Shown: positions 17,350 through 27,107 of the stretch, piece after piece
Numbering within the stretch: position 1 is the first letter of the stretch
Layout: each line of letters starts with the position of its first letter
Source: Reichenbachiella versicolor
Lineage (GTDB): Bacteria > Bacteroidota > Bacteroidia > Cytophagales > Cyclobacteriaceae
Direction: 5' to 3'
NCBI RefSeq assembly: GCF_003171675.1
Contig: NZ_QFZQ01000003.1
Location: forward strand, 248,001 to 312,000
DNA: 64,000 bases
Position numbers and translations under genes: made by a program
The notes under the pieces: generated by a model
Seen by the model: only the letters and a program-made list of their open reading frames with translations
Databases searched by the model: none
Told to the model about the DNA's origin: nothing

Positions 17350-18640
17350 CCGTCATCACGAACAGAGTGAAGTGATCTGTTCATGTCATGCAGCAGTTCA
17401 GTGAACATACTGCCGTATTTCATCTCGGCTTTCTATTTAGCCTCCATTCGGATGATGCTGTTACCTGATCAGGAGCATGAATCAAAAGAAATGAGTAGTT
17501 CATTAGTTAGTGTGAGACCCCAGATAATTACCCGACCTATCGGTCTTAGTAATTTCTGGGATGACGAACACTTTCTCGAAATCAATAACACCGTCATCCC
17601 AAAAATCAATTTTGCGATAGCAGGAATTGGTTATTTGGGATCTCTAACTCAGGGTGAGGGTGTATGTTTTTTAACAAACTTCAATAATAACGCCGTCCAT
17701 TGCGAGGAGGCATGACGAAGCAATCTGTACGAGTGAGATGAGTTACTAAAGAACCGCAGCAGTCCAGTGGACAGGCTGCCGCATTCCGTCTCGATAGCTA
17801 TCGAGCTTCCATTCGCAGTGACGCTGTTTTTTTGTTTTTTTCTGGTTCAGTATGGTGGGATGACGAGCATTCTATCTAAATCAATAACACCGTCATCCCA
17901 AAAAACAATTTTGCGATAGCAGGAATTGGTTATTTGGGATCTCCAACTCAGGGTGCGGGTGTCTTGTTTTTTTCATAAACTTCAATAATAACGCCGTCCA
18001 TTGCGAGGAGGCATGACGAAGCAATCTGTACGAGTGAGATGAGTTACTAAAGAACCGCAGCAGTCCAGTGGACAGGCTGCCGCATTCCATCTCGATAGCT
18101 ATCGAGCTTCCATTCGCAGTGACGCTGTTTTTTTGTTTTTTTCTGGTTCAGTATTGTGGGATGACGAGCATCGTATCTAAATCAATAACACCGTCATCTC
18201 AAAAATCAATTTTGCGATAGCAGAAATTGGTTATTTGGGATCTCTAACTCAGGGTGCGGGTGTCTTGTTTTTTTCATAAACTTCAAATGATTCCGTCCAT
18301 TGCGAGGAGGCATGACGAAGCAATCTGTACGAGTGAGATGAGTTACTAAAGAACCGCAGCAGTCCAGTGAACAGACTGCCGCATTCCATCTCGGCTTTCT
18401 ATTTAGCCTCCGTTCGGAAGGCACCGTTACCTGTTCAGTAGCATGAATAAAAAGAAATGAGTAGTTCATTAGTTCGTGTGAGATCCCAGATAATTACCCG
18501 ACCTATCGGTCTTAGTAATTTCTGGGATGACGAGCACTTTCTCGAAATCAATAATACCGTCATCCCAAAAATCAATTTTGCGATAGCAGGAATTGGTTAT
18601 TTGGGATCTCTAACTCAGGGTGCGGGTGTCTTGTTTTTTC
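17350..18640. repeat. Block of about four composite tandem repeats, period about 300 bp
   Basis: Two modules alternate. Module X begins near CCGTCATCCC (17591, 17890, 18191, 18557) and runs through TTGCGATAGCAGGAATTGG to GGGTGTCTTG. Module Y begins TTGCGAGGAGGCATGACG (17700, 18001, 18300) and runs through CCGCAGCAGTCCAGTG to the CATCTCG region; a partial Y lies near 17390. Copies are nearly identical, with spacing of 299-301 bp and one longer interval of 366 bp. Both modules contain palindromic parts, such as GGGATGACG against CGTCATCCC. Open frames in the block are translations of the repeat and are not genes. Similar GCGAGGAGG...CGAAGCAATCT repeats are familiar as dispersed intergenic elements in Bacteroidota. 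Confidence 0.8.
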
Positions 18641-18701
18641 ATTCCAATACTTTCACTGAGCATTGTGTAAATACTAAGTCAAGGTATCATATGGATGCGT
18701 A

Positions 18702-20144
18702 TCAGTCGATCGTATGAAATACAATCTCCACACGACGGTTTAGCTTCCTGTTCTTATCATTGTTATTCGGAGCGATAGGGACAGTAGGACCAAAACCTTT
18801 GATGTCTACACGCTCTTCTTGAATCCCTCGACTCAGTATGTAGTTAGCTACAGCTTTGGCTCTCCGCTCTGATAGATCCATATTCTCATCAAAAGAGCCT
18901 TTGTTATCTGAGTGACCTTGTACTTCTATCCTAAAATGATGATGGTGTTTTAGGTATTTGGAGAGTTGATCCAGTTGCTCAAATGACTCAGGGGCGATAA
19001 TGTCCTGTCCACGCTCAAAGTGAATATGGTCCATGATCACATGCGTATTATCATGGATCGGTTTTTGGAACATAGGTATGTCCTCGAAATTGATAGCGTC
19101 TTCTTCTACGACAAGCGAATCTGGTATGATCTGATTAGCAGAGTCTTGTTTCGCTTCAGCAGCCAATAGTGCTCTAGCGTCTCTAATGCTATCTCTTTTG
19201 GCCATTCGTATAGAATCCCGTTCAGCTTTTTTGGCGATAGCTAGCTTTCTTTTTTTAGAATCAATCGTCTCCCAATCAATAGAAAACAATATTTCGTTCG
19301 ATACGCCTAGTTCTTTACTGTTTCCTTGAGGTGTTTCAAATCCATACGAACCTCGGGCTCGGTACCTTTTGATGTAGAAGCCAATTTGGAATACGATGCC
19401 GAAGTCTTGCCTGTAGCCTGCAGTGAGACTTACCAAATTGTCGTAGGTACCGCGTAATTGAGCCTCTAGTTGAGGTTCGAAATTTTGATTGGATCTATAT
19501 ACCACTATAGGAGTAACAACATATTTCGGGTTTCTCAATGAAATGGGCTTTCTGATAAAAGAGTGAAGGTCAGCATAATGTTTGAAATCAGTAGCGCCAG
19601 CAGAAACTCCTATTTCGAACCCTTCACGGTTGTAAGTCAGGCCAAGACGGTTGGTAGCTGCTAGTCGTCGATCGATGTTAATGACTTCAGGATCGGAGAG
19701 CTCTACTAGGTCAAAATCATCGAGTTTAAGCCCTGAGATATTCATTCCCATCAACAACCCAAGATTGAGTTGCTCTGTTCGATTCTTAAATACCGAAACT
19801 GAGAAAGATCCAGATACTCCGTTTCGGGTGATGATACCTAGGTCTTCGTTTTGAAATATAAAACCTAACGATAGAGGGTAAAAGTCGTGCTTCGATGGGA
19901 GAAATGGACGTGAAAAGTAAAGAATGTTGTTTTTAGGACCGATGCCAGCCCATTGATTTCTATGGAATAGGTTTAGCTGAGCATATTCACCAGCAGCCAT
20001 CATAGCAGGGTTGAAATAGCCTAGCATTTCTTGATGACCGATCAACTGGCTTTGCTGAGTTTGACATTTTGATTCATGACTTGAAAAAATCAGAATGAAA
20101 CTGGTCAGTATCGCTAGGGTATAAAGAAGTATTCTGCTCATCAT
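18702..20144 (-). CDS. PorP/SprF-like outer-membrane protein with C-terminal OmpA domain
   Basis: The product has 480 residues. An N-terminal signal precedes a PorP/SprF beta-barrel-type region (about 35-295), recognisable by FNPAMMAAGEYAQLNLFHRNQW and alternating strands ending in LFSIDWE. A charged, Ala/Lys/Arg-rich helix links it (300-345) to an OmpA peptidoglycan-binding domain (about 365-480) with VQGHSDNKGSFDEN and LSERRAKAVANYILSRG. PorP/SprF proteins work with T9SS and hold large surface proteins with a CHU_C/gliding C-terminal domain. The next upstream gene encodes exactly such a protein, and its stop overlaps this start by four bases (ATGA), so the two are translationally coupled. 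Probably an outer-membrane anchor for that partner. Confidence 0.85.
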   Translation of the reverse strand: MMSRILLYTLAILTSFILIFSSHESKCQTQQSQLIGHQEMLGYFNPAMMAAGEYAQLNLFHRNQWAGIGPKNNILYFSRPFLPSKHDFYPLSLGFIFQNEDLGIITRNGVSGSFSVSVFKNRTEQLNLGLLMGMNISGLKLDDFDLVELSDPEVINIDRRLAATNRLGLTYNREGFEIGVSAGATDFKHYADLHSFIRKPISLRNPKYVVTPIVVYRSNQNFEPQLEAQLRGTYDNLVSLTAGYRQDFGIVFQIGFYIKRYRARGSYGFETPQGNSKELGVSNEILFSIDWETIDSKKRKLAIAKKAERDSIRMAKRDSIRDARALLAAEAKQDSANQIIPDSLVVEEDAINFEDIPMFQKPIHDNTHVIMDHIHFERGQDIIAPESFEQLDQLSKYLKHHHHFRIEVQGHSDNKGSFDENMDLSERRAKAVANYILSRGIQEERVDIKGFGPTVPIAPNNNDKNRKLNRRVEIVFHTID

Positions 20145-23100
20145 TTCTTCACGTAAAAACTGCCCTTGAATACTTTTCCATCTAAGCTAAATACATAATA
20201 GTAATTGCCTTCGTCTACACTTCTGACTAGCTGGTCAGATAGAAGCTGGCTATTGTCATAGTCATTGACTTCAAAGAGTTTATTCCCCCAGCTATCCAAA
20301 ATATAGAGGTGGTTAGTACTTGGTTTTAACCCTTTGATTCGGAAGGTGTCATTGAGTCCGTCATTATTGGGAGAGATGATCTTAGAGAAGGATAGTCCAT
20401 TGGGGTCAGACAGGTTGATTGAAAATTTCTGTACAGAACTACAGTTTTCAGTACCATTGACTCTAGCGTATAGGGTTATTTCATCTTCTTCGTATGAAGT
20501 AGGGACCGTGAAGATGCCTTTGTTGCCATTGGAGGTAATCAGGTATTGCTCAGGGAACCATTCTGCAAAACCGACGGTAGGCTGGTCGGTATTTATATTC
20601 AACTCAAAGGGTTCGTCTTTGAACTGTGAATTATTTCCTAATATGTCAATCTCAAATGAGTTAGGGTCTTCGGATACCTTCCACACGTCTGACTGGATTT
20701 CGCACGAACCGAATCGTGCCAAGAAATAAAAATAACCTCCACTGAGTCCATCACTTCCTGATGGTAATGAGAGTTTAAAGCTTCTAACGGTGTCTATTCT
20801 TACGAAAGTAAAATTGTCTTCAGAGTAAAACCATGAGTAATCAAATGACTCGTATGTATCTGAACTAAGATAGCCTTGGTGTGCTACTATGGTGAAGTCT
20901 TCTCCAAAACAATACGTAGAGTCTCCATTGACTTTGTTGGGTGGAGATGTGATTTCTATTGTGTTACTTAGGGCATTACATGAAGAGTTTACCACTGTTC
21001 CAGAGCATTGATAGACTCCCGATTCGGGAATGTCAAACTGTTTTTCATTTGCATCTTCAAGTGATTTGAAATTCTCAATAGATGGATCATACACCTTCCA
21101 TTCGTAATCAAGTTTGGAATTGGTAGACAATTGAAATGCTTCCAAGCTCAAGTTGGTATTAGCTAGGTCACAGACGAATAAATCTTCAGTGGAATTGTTA
21201 GAGGTGTTTCTGATTTCTAATTCAGGTCTTCGGATAGCAGTCAGCTCAAATGGGTCTGACATCGTAGCACAGCCTCCTTCTTTTACTCCCAGCAAAAAGT
21301 TGATTTTATTAGAGCTAGGGTTAGGCCTTGGGAATTGTGAAGGGTCTACGAACACGCTACGTTGTTTTTCAGATTGGATAGGAGTGTAGTCACTTTTATC
21401 CACTGAGTATAGCCAAGTATATTGAGAAGTTAGGCTTGAATATTGGCTAGATAGTTCTGTAGGAGAACCAGAGCAGGCTTCATTGTTACCTTCTATTACG
21501 GACGGCACAGCCTCTACACTTGCTGTGGTCACTTCTATAGTGGGAGAGGTCAGTGTACATATATCACCTTTGATATCCACTTTATAGAAACCATTCTCCT
21601 TCGCTTGATAAAAGGTCAGGTGATTAATGTCTTTAGCATCTGCAAACACTGTGTTGTTGTTACTGTATTTCCATACTTGTTGATTTTCTTCTCTTGGGTT
21701 TTCTAACCATAGCGCTACATGATCAGTGGAGCTACAAATATTGGCGTCAGTATCGAAGTTCATCTTGTCATCCAATACATCCGCTACATGAAGTGTGTCA
21801 GAAAGAGAGATACATCCATTTGCATCAATTGCCCTGATATAATAAAAGCCTATGTCGTTGATGAAATAATCGGGTTTTGTTTCATCAGCAATAGGTGCGA
21901 AACTGGAACTGTCAGGTGAAACAAACCATTGGTAATCAGTTGTGCTATTTGGTATTGCTAGCGTGCCATTGATAGACTTACATTGGCTATCGTCAGGATT
22001 TGGAGGAGATGAAAAACTAACATTAGGTTGGGCTAGTCTGGTGACTTGGACCGGTGCGGAAGTAGTAGTACAAAAAAGGTTTCTAATCTGTAAGACATAA
22101 TCATTGGCTTCTGTAGGTTTAAATGATGTGCCACCAGCATACAGTGTCGTTCCTGAATACCATTCATATATATAACCGGGGTCTTTCACTTTTGATTCTA
22201 ATAATACCTCTCTACCTAAGCAATATTGGGTATTGGTAGTTTCAATAGTAGCTTCTATCGGCTCAGACTCTATAATGTAAAACTCATCTGATTTGTTTCT
22301 ACAGCCATTTTTGACTACTTCTAGTGTGTACCAGCCTTGTACATTACCGGCATTGTTGATACCATCTATGAGCAGTTGGTTAGCATTGCCGACTACATTG
22401 TTGGGAGGAGATATAGGAGAATAAAGCCATTCGTAGGCTTCAGGTGTTTTATCCCAAGATTCTAAGGTAAGATCAGTTAACCCTTTACATACACCATTGA
22501 ATTCAGCGTTGATAATTTTAGGGTCAGGAGGAAGTAAAAAAATCGCAAAAGGGAATGCGGTGTCTGCAAATATGGTATTGGAGGAATAATCGACACAACC
22601 ATTGTCAAGGTCTGTGAATTCTGCTACTATTAGACCTCCCATATCGTTGTCAAGTTCGATCTGATTACCTGTTCCTATAAGTTCTAGATACTTCTTATAT
22701 ATTTCTATATCATCAGAGGTTCTTCCTAAGTTTTTAATAAAATCTAAATCAAATTCGGTGTTTAAAAATCTATACCAAGATACCTCTACATTGTCTAGGG
22801 AGATTGCTTCTAAAGTGCGTTCATTGGCAGGGTAGGTTTCACAGTAAAAGAAATCGCTTGTGGAAGTATTGATATGCTGAATAGTTCCTCTAGGCTTGGC
22901 TTGCCAAGTGATTTCAAAGTCTTTTTGGTCTGAACAGTTCTGTTCAGTAACAATGAGTCGATAGTAGTGAGTCTCATCGGTATCAATGATACTTGCAGGT
23001 TTGGGAATTTTAGGAGAAGGGTCTGTTGAAAGCATTTGAGTGTACGTCACACCATTGTCTGTGGAATAGTACCATTCGACGGTTGTTACTCCGACTCTAT

Positions 23101-23788
23101 ACCATTCACTTTTATAGCTTGCCAAATCATCTTTCGGGTCGCCTACAGTATAACAATGAGTCGAAGAACCTTCAGGAAGAGCAGGTGCTACCAGTTCGGT
23201 AGTGACTTCGACATCTTTAGATATAGCTACACAACCATCACCCATTGTGGCCTTGATTCTGTAGAAGCCAGATTCTGTGAGAGTAATATCTGGATTATTT
23301 TCTCCGGGTAAGTTTTGATATATAGCTTCATCTTCATCCTTCGACGATAGCTTTTGCCATTGGTATGAAACGATTGGTTCTCCATTAGGTGAAACTAGCC
23401 CATGTAGAACTACACTGCCACAAAGTTGAATTCTGCTATGCTCTAAAACTGAAGCTGTTTTTTCCACTGTCACTTGGATTTGGATAGGATCACTAGATCT
23501 TCCGTTTAGTTCTACTGAAACAAAGAATTTTTGATTCTCAATTAAAGAATCAGTGATATGTTCACTTACTCCATTAGCACCTATTTCTATTCCTATAGGA
23601 TTTAATTCTTCGTCATACCATATAAAGGTTAGTTGAGGGTCGCGATATGCCGAACGAGCATGAAGGGTAACTCTATCTGCACCACAGATCGAAACATTTT
23701 CCACGAATGGCTGGTCAAGAGGGGGAGTCCCTTGTGATAAAACAGAGAATGGAATTAGTAAATAGAATATTAGTAACCTTAGGTCCAT
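20141..23788 (-). CDS. Large surface protein with Ig-like repeats and gliding-type (CHU_C) C-terminal sorting domain
   Basis: The product has 1215 residues. A Sec signal (LLIFYLLIPFSVLSQG) is followed by about ten Ig/PKD-like beta domains of 80-110 residues, many with the WY or WLYS strand and paired Cys (for example YCLGREVLLESKV, CSGSPTELSS). The C-terminal 90 residues carry the signature FSKIISPNNDGLNDTFRIKG, the type B (CHU_C) sorting domain used by T9SS for export and by PorP/SprF partners for attachment. It is probably an adhesin or surface-layer protein. It is transcribed first in a two-gene operon with the PorP/SprF-OmpA gene (4-bp overlap). No enzyme motif was seen. Confidence 0.85.
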   Translation of the reverse strand: MDLRLLIFYLLIPFSVLSQGTPPLDQPFVENVSICGADRVTLHARSAYRDPQLTFIWYDEELNPIGIEIGANGVSEHITDSLIENQKFFVSVELNGRSSDPIQIQVTVEKTASVLEHSRIQLCGSVVLHGLVSPNGEPIVSYQWQKLSSKDEDEAIYQNLPGENNPDITLTESGFYRIKATMGDGCVAISKDVEVTTELVAPALPEGSSTHCYTVGDPKDDLASYKSEWYRVGVTTVEWYYSTDNGVTYTQMLSTDPSPKIPKPASIIDTDETHYYRLIVTEQNCSDQKDFEITWQAKPRGTIQHINTSTSDFFYCETYPANERTLEAISLDNVEVSWYRFLNTEFDLDFIKNLGRTSDDIEIYKKYLELIGTGNQIELDNDMGGLIVAEFTDLDNGCVDYSSNTIFADTAFPFAIFLLPPDPKIINAEFNGVCKGLTDLTLESWDKTPEAYEWLYSPISPPNNVVGNANQLLIDGINNAGNVQGWYTLEVVKNGCRNKSDEFYIIESEPIEATIETTNTQYCLGREVLLESKVKDPGYIYEWYSGTTLYAGGTSFKPTEANDYVLQIRNLFCTTTSAPVQVTRLAQPNVSFSSPPNPDDSQCKSINGTLAIPNSTTDYQWFVSPDSSSFAPIADETKPDYFINDIGFYYIRAIDANGCISLSDTLHVADVLDDKMNFDTDANICSSTDHVALWLENPREENQQVWKYSNNNTVFADAKDINHLTFYQAKENGFYKVDIKGDICTLTSPTIEVTTASVEAVPSVIEGNNEACSGSPTELSSQYSSLTSQYTWLYSVDKSDYTPIQSEKQRSVFVDPSQFPRPNPSSNKINFLLGVKEGGCATMSDPFELTAIRRPELEIRNTSNNSTEDLFVCDLANTNLSLEAFQLSTNSKLDYEWKVYDPSIENFKSLEDANEKQFDIPESGVYQCSGTVVNSSCNALSNTIEITSPPNKVNGDSTYCFGEDFTIVAHQGYLSSDTYESFDYSWFYSEDNFTFVRIDTVRSFKLSLPSGSDGLSGGYFYFLARFGSCEIQSDVWKVSEDPNSFEIDILGNNSQFKDEPFELNINTDQPTVGFAEWFPEQYLITSNGNKGIFTVPTSYEEDEITLYARVNGTENCSSVQKFSINLSDPNGLSFSKIISPNNDGLNDTFRIKGLKPSTNHLYILDSWGNKLFEVNDYDNSQLLSDQLVRSVDEGNYYYVFSLDGKVFKGSFYVKK

Positions 23789-23890
23789 AGATGATATGCT
23801 GGGTGATGAAGAATTAGGCTAATTGATTGGTACTCGCTAAATTATAGACATTACTTTCAGAAGCAAATAAATAACATCACATTATTGTTG

Positions 23891-25036
23891 TTATTCGGAT
23901 TTTAGTCTTTCAATAGCGGCTTCATATTGCTCAGGAGTATTTACATTGTCCAGTACACTGGCGTCTTCAAGTTTTACAAGTTCGATTTCTGAGTTAATTA
24001 ATACTTTTCGTGGGCACGAATAGCCTTGGCTAAGATAGTTGAGCATGATAGGGTAGGCTCTTGGTTCCCAAATAGTCACCAATGGTTCTGGGAAATCAGT
24101 TTCGGGATTGTAGAAAGCTGTGGCAACTTTAGAGGGGTTGCGTTGTTCGATTAAGAACTCTAAGGTTGATTTACTCAAGAATGGTTGATCTGCTGCTGTA
24201 ACTAGCCAAGCTCTATTAGGATTACTCATGAAAGCAGATAAAATGGCACCATACGGGCCTAGGCCTATGAATTTATCAGTGATTTCATTGGATACTTCAT
24301 CCCGCTTTTGATCTTCCCGAATGGATAGAAAAGCAGTAGAAACTAAAGGTGTCATTATGTCAAGCATGTAATCCTTCTGTTCCTTGCCGTGATATTCGAT
24401 GACAGTTTTATCACGCATCATTCTTTGGCTTTTTCCGCCAGATAGTACCAGCCCATTCAGTTCAGGAACTCGACTTACCATCATGGTGTCAATGAATTCA
24501 GCTATACCTTCTAAGTCTTCTACATCAAAACGAGGAATAGCAGTAGAATTCCTAAGGTGATCCTTTAGGTATTTTGGGACCTCAATATTTGGTTCGGATA
24601 TTATGGCTATTACATTCGTTAGTTTGTCGAGTTTTTTATTGAGAGGTTTTCTTGAGTCTAAGATTATAATCTGCTGATTGGCTTTGAAGTGGTTTCCGTT
24701 GACTATGACTAAGTCTTGAGAGTTGAAAGTCTGGCGGGTATTAAAGTCGTTTTGCTCTTCAAGCGTGTCTATTCGGGCGAAGTCAATTTTATCTATGAAC
24801 TCAAGGTTCATTCCTTTGGCTAGACTGCTTCCTGCCAAATTAGATTCATCCTCTACACTTTTGTGATCTGCGTCAATGAACGCTATCTTATAATCATCTC
24901 CCAGTCGGTATGAGATTTCAATAGCAAACCTTTGAATTTCTCCACAAGGCGCACCTAAGATAGAGATTTCATTTCTTGCAAAATACCCAAGATCAGGCTT
25001 GGTTAACTTGGCGTGTTTCTGATGTTTTTTACTCAT
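23891..25036 (-). CDS. mobA: Molybdenum cofactor guanylyltransferase MobA with an extra N-terminal domain
   Basis: The C-terminal half (about 190-381) is MobA-like: LNGLVLSGGKSQRMMRDK (residues 193-210) is the GTP/molybdopterin site of the nucleotidyltransferase fold, later followed by AADQPFL and NVNTPEQYE. It would couple GMP to molybdopterin. The first 190 residues look like a MobB-type fold (NEISILGAPCGEIQRFAIEI, YKIAFIDADH), but the P-loop glycine-lysine-Ser/Thr is absent, so it probably does not bind GTP. The gene overlaps moaC by 8 bp and is transcribed after it. MobA function is likely; whether bis-MGD enzymes exist in this organism is not visible here. Confidence 0.82.
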   Translation of the reverse strand: MSKKHQKHAKLTKPDLGYFARNEISILGAPCGEIQRFAIEISYRLGDDYKIAFIDADHKSVEDESNLAGSSLAKGMNLEFIDKIDFARIDTLEEQNDFNTRQTFNSQDLVIVNGNHFKANQQIIILDSRKPLNKKLDKLTNVIAIISEPNIEVPKYLKDHLRNSTAIPRFDVEDLEGIAEFIDTMMVSRVPELNGLVLSGGKSQRMMRDKTVIEYHGKEQKDYMLDIMTPLVSTAFLSIREDQKRDEVSNEITDKFIGLGPYGAILSAFMSNPNRAWLVTAADQPFLSKSTLEFLIEQRNPSKVATAFYNPETDFPEPLVTIWEPRAYPIMLNYLSQGYSCPRKVLINSEIELVKLEDASVLDNVNTPEQYEAAIERLKSE

Positions 25037-25508
25037 TGAGGTGGTAGTCTTTTTTACCTCCTGTTTTGGAGATTAGTTTGGTTTCTTTAATGATTATTCC
25101 ATGAGACATAGCCTTACACATGTCATAAATAGTCAGTGCAGCAGTACTAGCTCCTGTTAGTGCTTCCATTTCTACACCCGTTTTGGATTGTACTGTACAG
25201 GTACATTTGATATGAATTTCTGTTCCCTTGAGTTCTATTTCAAAATCACAACTTTCTAGTCCTATAGGGTGACAAAGTGGGATTAATTCTCCAGTTTTTT
25301 TTGCTCCCATTGTACCTGCTATGATAGCGGTTTGGAAAACTGGGCCTTTTTTAGAGATGATATCGTCTCCTGTAAATTGAGCAGCTATTTCTTCACTGAC
25401 TAAGACAATACTCTTTGCGCATGCAGTACGAAGAGTTACCTTTTTGGGAGATACGTCGACCATTCCAGGAGTATTGTCCGACTTGATATGAGTAAGTTCG
25501 TTTTCCAT
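25029..25508 (-). CDS. moaC: Cyclic pyranopterin monophosphate synthase MoaC
   Basis: MoaC converts the 3',8-cyclo-GTP made by MoaA to cyclic pyranopterin monophosphate, the first stable molybdenum cofactor intermediate. Starting at the ATG at 25508 gives 159 residues, the normal family length; the longer open frame up to 25733 would overlap moeA on the opposite strand and has no family similarity. Key segments are MVDVSPKK, LIPLCHPIGL (active-site His and Cys), CTVQSKTGVEMEALTGAS and YDMCKAMS. The gene is divergent from moeA with a gap of about 49 bp, and its 3' end overlaps mobA. moaA, moaD and moaE are not in the window. Confidence 0.93.
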   Translation of the reverse strand: MENELTHIKSDNTPGMVDVSPKKVTLRTACAKSIVLVSEEIAAQFTGDDIISKKGPVFQTAIIAGTMGAKKTGELIPLCHPIGLESCDFEIELKGTEIHIKCTCTVQSKTGVEMEALTGASTAALTIYDMCKAMSHGIIIKETKLISKTGGKKDYHLNE

Positions 25509-25557
25509 TGTTGACCAGATGAGTAGTATTATTGCATCAAAATTAGAGAACAACATC

Positions 25558-26763
25558 ATGATCACTGTAGAAGAGGCGCAAAATATTATTGGATCACTCC
25601 GCCCTAATTGGGGAACTGAAAAAGTATCCGTTTCAAACTGCACAGGTAGAGTCTTGGCAGAGGATGTTTTAGCAGATAGAGATTTTCCACCTTTTGATAG
25701 AGTCACGATGGATGGAATAGCATTTAGCTTCAATAGTTATGCACAGGGCCAAAGAGAGTTTCTAGTTCAAGGGACTCAGTTGGCAGGAGAGCCTGCTCAT
25801 GAGTTAAAAGAACCATCTTATGCACTTGAAATCATGACAGGAGCCATTATAGCCAATGGCTGTGATGTAGTAGTACGGTATGAGGATTTGGAGTTTTATG
25901 AAAAGGGTGGAGAGAAGATGGTCAAAGTCTTGGATGAAAGTGCTTTTCAATGGAAAAACATCCATAAACAAGGTTCTGACGAAAAGCAAGGACAGTTCCT
26001 ACTCGCTAAAGGAATCTTGATTGATTCTGCAATAGTTTCCATTTTAGCTAGTGTCGGTAAGAGTGAAGTAGAAGTTCTCAAAACTCCTAAAGTAGCCATA
26101 ATTTCAACAGGGGACGAGCTGGTAGAAGTAAATGAAGAGCCACTTCCTCATCAGATTAGAAAGTCGAATGTAATCACTATACAGGCAGAATTAAATAGAC
26201 AGGGCATCCAAAATGAATTGTTTCATTTACCGGATGACAAACAAAGTTTACTGGATAAGATAAAGGTAATCTTGTTAGAATTCGATGTGATTTTGATGAG
26301 TGGTGGAGTGTCTAAAGGTAAGGCGGATTATTTGCCAAAAGTGTTAGACGAGTTGGGTGTTGAAAAGAAGTTTCATAGACTGGCTCAGCGTCCAGGTAAG
26401 CCTTTTTGGTTTGGAGTCTATGAAGACCGTATTCCTGTATTTGCCTTTCCAGGGAATCCGATTTCGACGATTATGTGCTTTAGAGTTTATTTTATGGAGT
26501 GGTTAGAAGTATGTCTAGGTACTCAATCGAAACCTCTAAAAGCAATTCTGTCAAAAGATTTTAGCTTCAAACCGGACTTAGGATATTTCTTGCAGGTTAG
26601 TATTGATCATAATGAATCAGGTCAAATAGTAGCTACTCCCCAAGTGGGTAACGGTTCTGGAGATATAGCTAACCTGTCTCAAAGTGACGGGTTTCTTTAC
26701 TTGCCTAAAGGAAGAACCGATTTTCCCAAAGGAGAGTTGTTTGATTATTATTCCTTTACTTGA
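25558..26763 (+). CDS. moeA: Molybdopterin molybdenumtransferase MoeA
   Basis: MoeA inserts molybdate into adenylylated molybdopterin. From the ATG at 25558 the product has 401 residues, close to the E. coli length; an ATG at 25519 adds 13 residues but would leave only about 10 bp to the divergent moaC start. Domain order is the N-terminal MoeA region with DRDFPPFDRVTMDGIAF, a MoCF-biosynthesis domain with STGDELVEV and LMSGGVSKGKADYLP, FPGNPISTIMCF, and a C-terminal beta domain. All hallmark residues are present. It is predicted to be cytoplasmic and forms a small molybdenum-cofactor cluster with moaC and mobA. Confidence 0.93.
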   Translation: MITVEEAQNIIGSLRPNWGTEKVSVSNCTGRVLAEDVLADRDFPPFDRVTMDGIAFSFNSYAQGQREFLVQGTQLAGEPAHELKEPSYALEIMTGAIIANGCDVVVRYEDLEFYEKGGEKMVKVLDESAFQWKNIHKQGSDEKQGQFLLAKGILIDSAIVSILASVGKSEVEVLKTPKVAIISTGDELVEVNEEPLPHQIRKSNVITIQAELNRQGIQNELFHLPDDKQSLLDKIKVILLEFDVILMSGGVSKGKADYLPKVLDELGVEKKFHRLAQRPGKPFWFGVYEDRIPVFAFPGNPISTIMCFRVYFMEWLEVCLGTQSKPLKAILSKDFSFKPDLGYFLQVSIDHNESGQIVATPQVGNGSGDIANLSQSDGFLYLPKGRTDFPKGELFDYYSFT

Positions 26764-26896
26764 GTCTAGCCCAGAATACAGGCGAAGGCTTGTCTCTGAT
26801 CAAAAAGGATTGAGGTTCACATCCTAGAAGGCTCATTCCGAACAAATATAAGGTTAGAGAAACCAATAGTTTCAGGTGTTTTTTAATGTAGTGCAT
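26756..26896 (-). CDS. 46-residue small lipoprotein (possible gene)
   Basis: On the minus strand an ATG at 26896 opens MHYIKKHLKLLVSLTLYL, continuing to the lipobox MSLLGC with Cys26, then EPQSFLIRDKPSPV and FWARLK before a TAA. A charged start, a hydrophobic core and LLGC form a good lipoprotein signal. The mature part would be only 20 residues. Its 3' end overlaps the end of moeA by 8 bp in convergent orientation. No homologue is recognised. It could be a real tiny lipoprotein or a chance frame; the lipobox argues for the former. Confidence 0.4.
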   Translation of the reverse strand: MHYIKKHLKLLVSLTLYLFGMSLLGCEPQSFLIRDKPSPVFWARLK

Positions 26897-27107
26897 ACAA
26901 ATCGAGATAAATGAACAATAGACGAAGGACTTTCCTTCGAATGAGCTTAATCACGAATAGGTGTTTCAGGAACTCTGATTTCGGTTTAAAAAATCAAAGA
27001 CATCATAGAAACTGATCTCAAACTTTAATTATTGTATGCGTGCAGATTATTTTTTATCGTAGGGCAAAGACTATTTGATATACTAATGCATCGAAGGGTC
27101 GTAGCTT

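Noticed and set aside
17383-18717. Several frames of 60-110 codons on both strands
   Set aside because: They are translations of the 300-bp tandem repeats, have no start context or family features, and repeat the same peptide segments.
25509-25733. N-terminal extension of MoaC by 75 codons
   Set aside because: It lies fully antisense to moeA and its promoter, and the MoaC family starts at the ATG at 25508.
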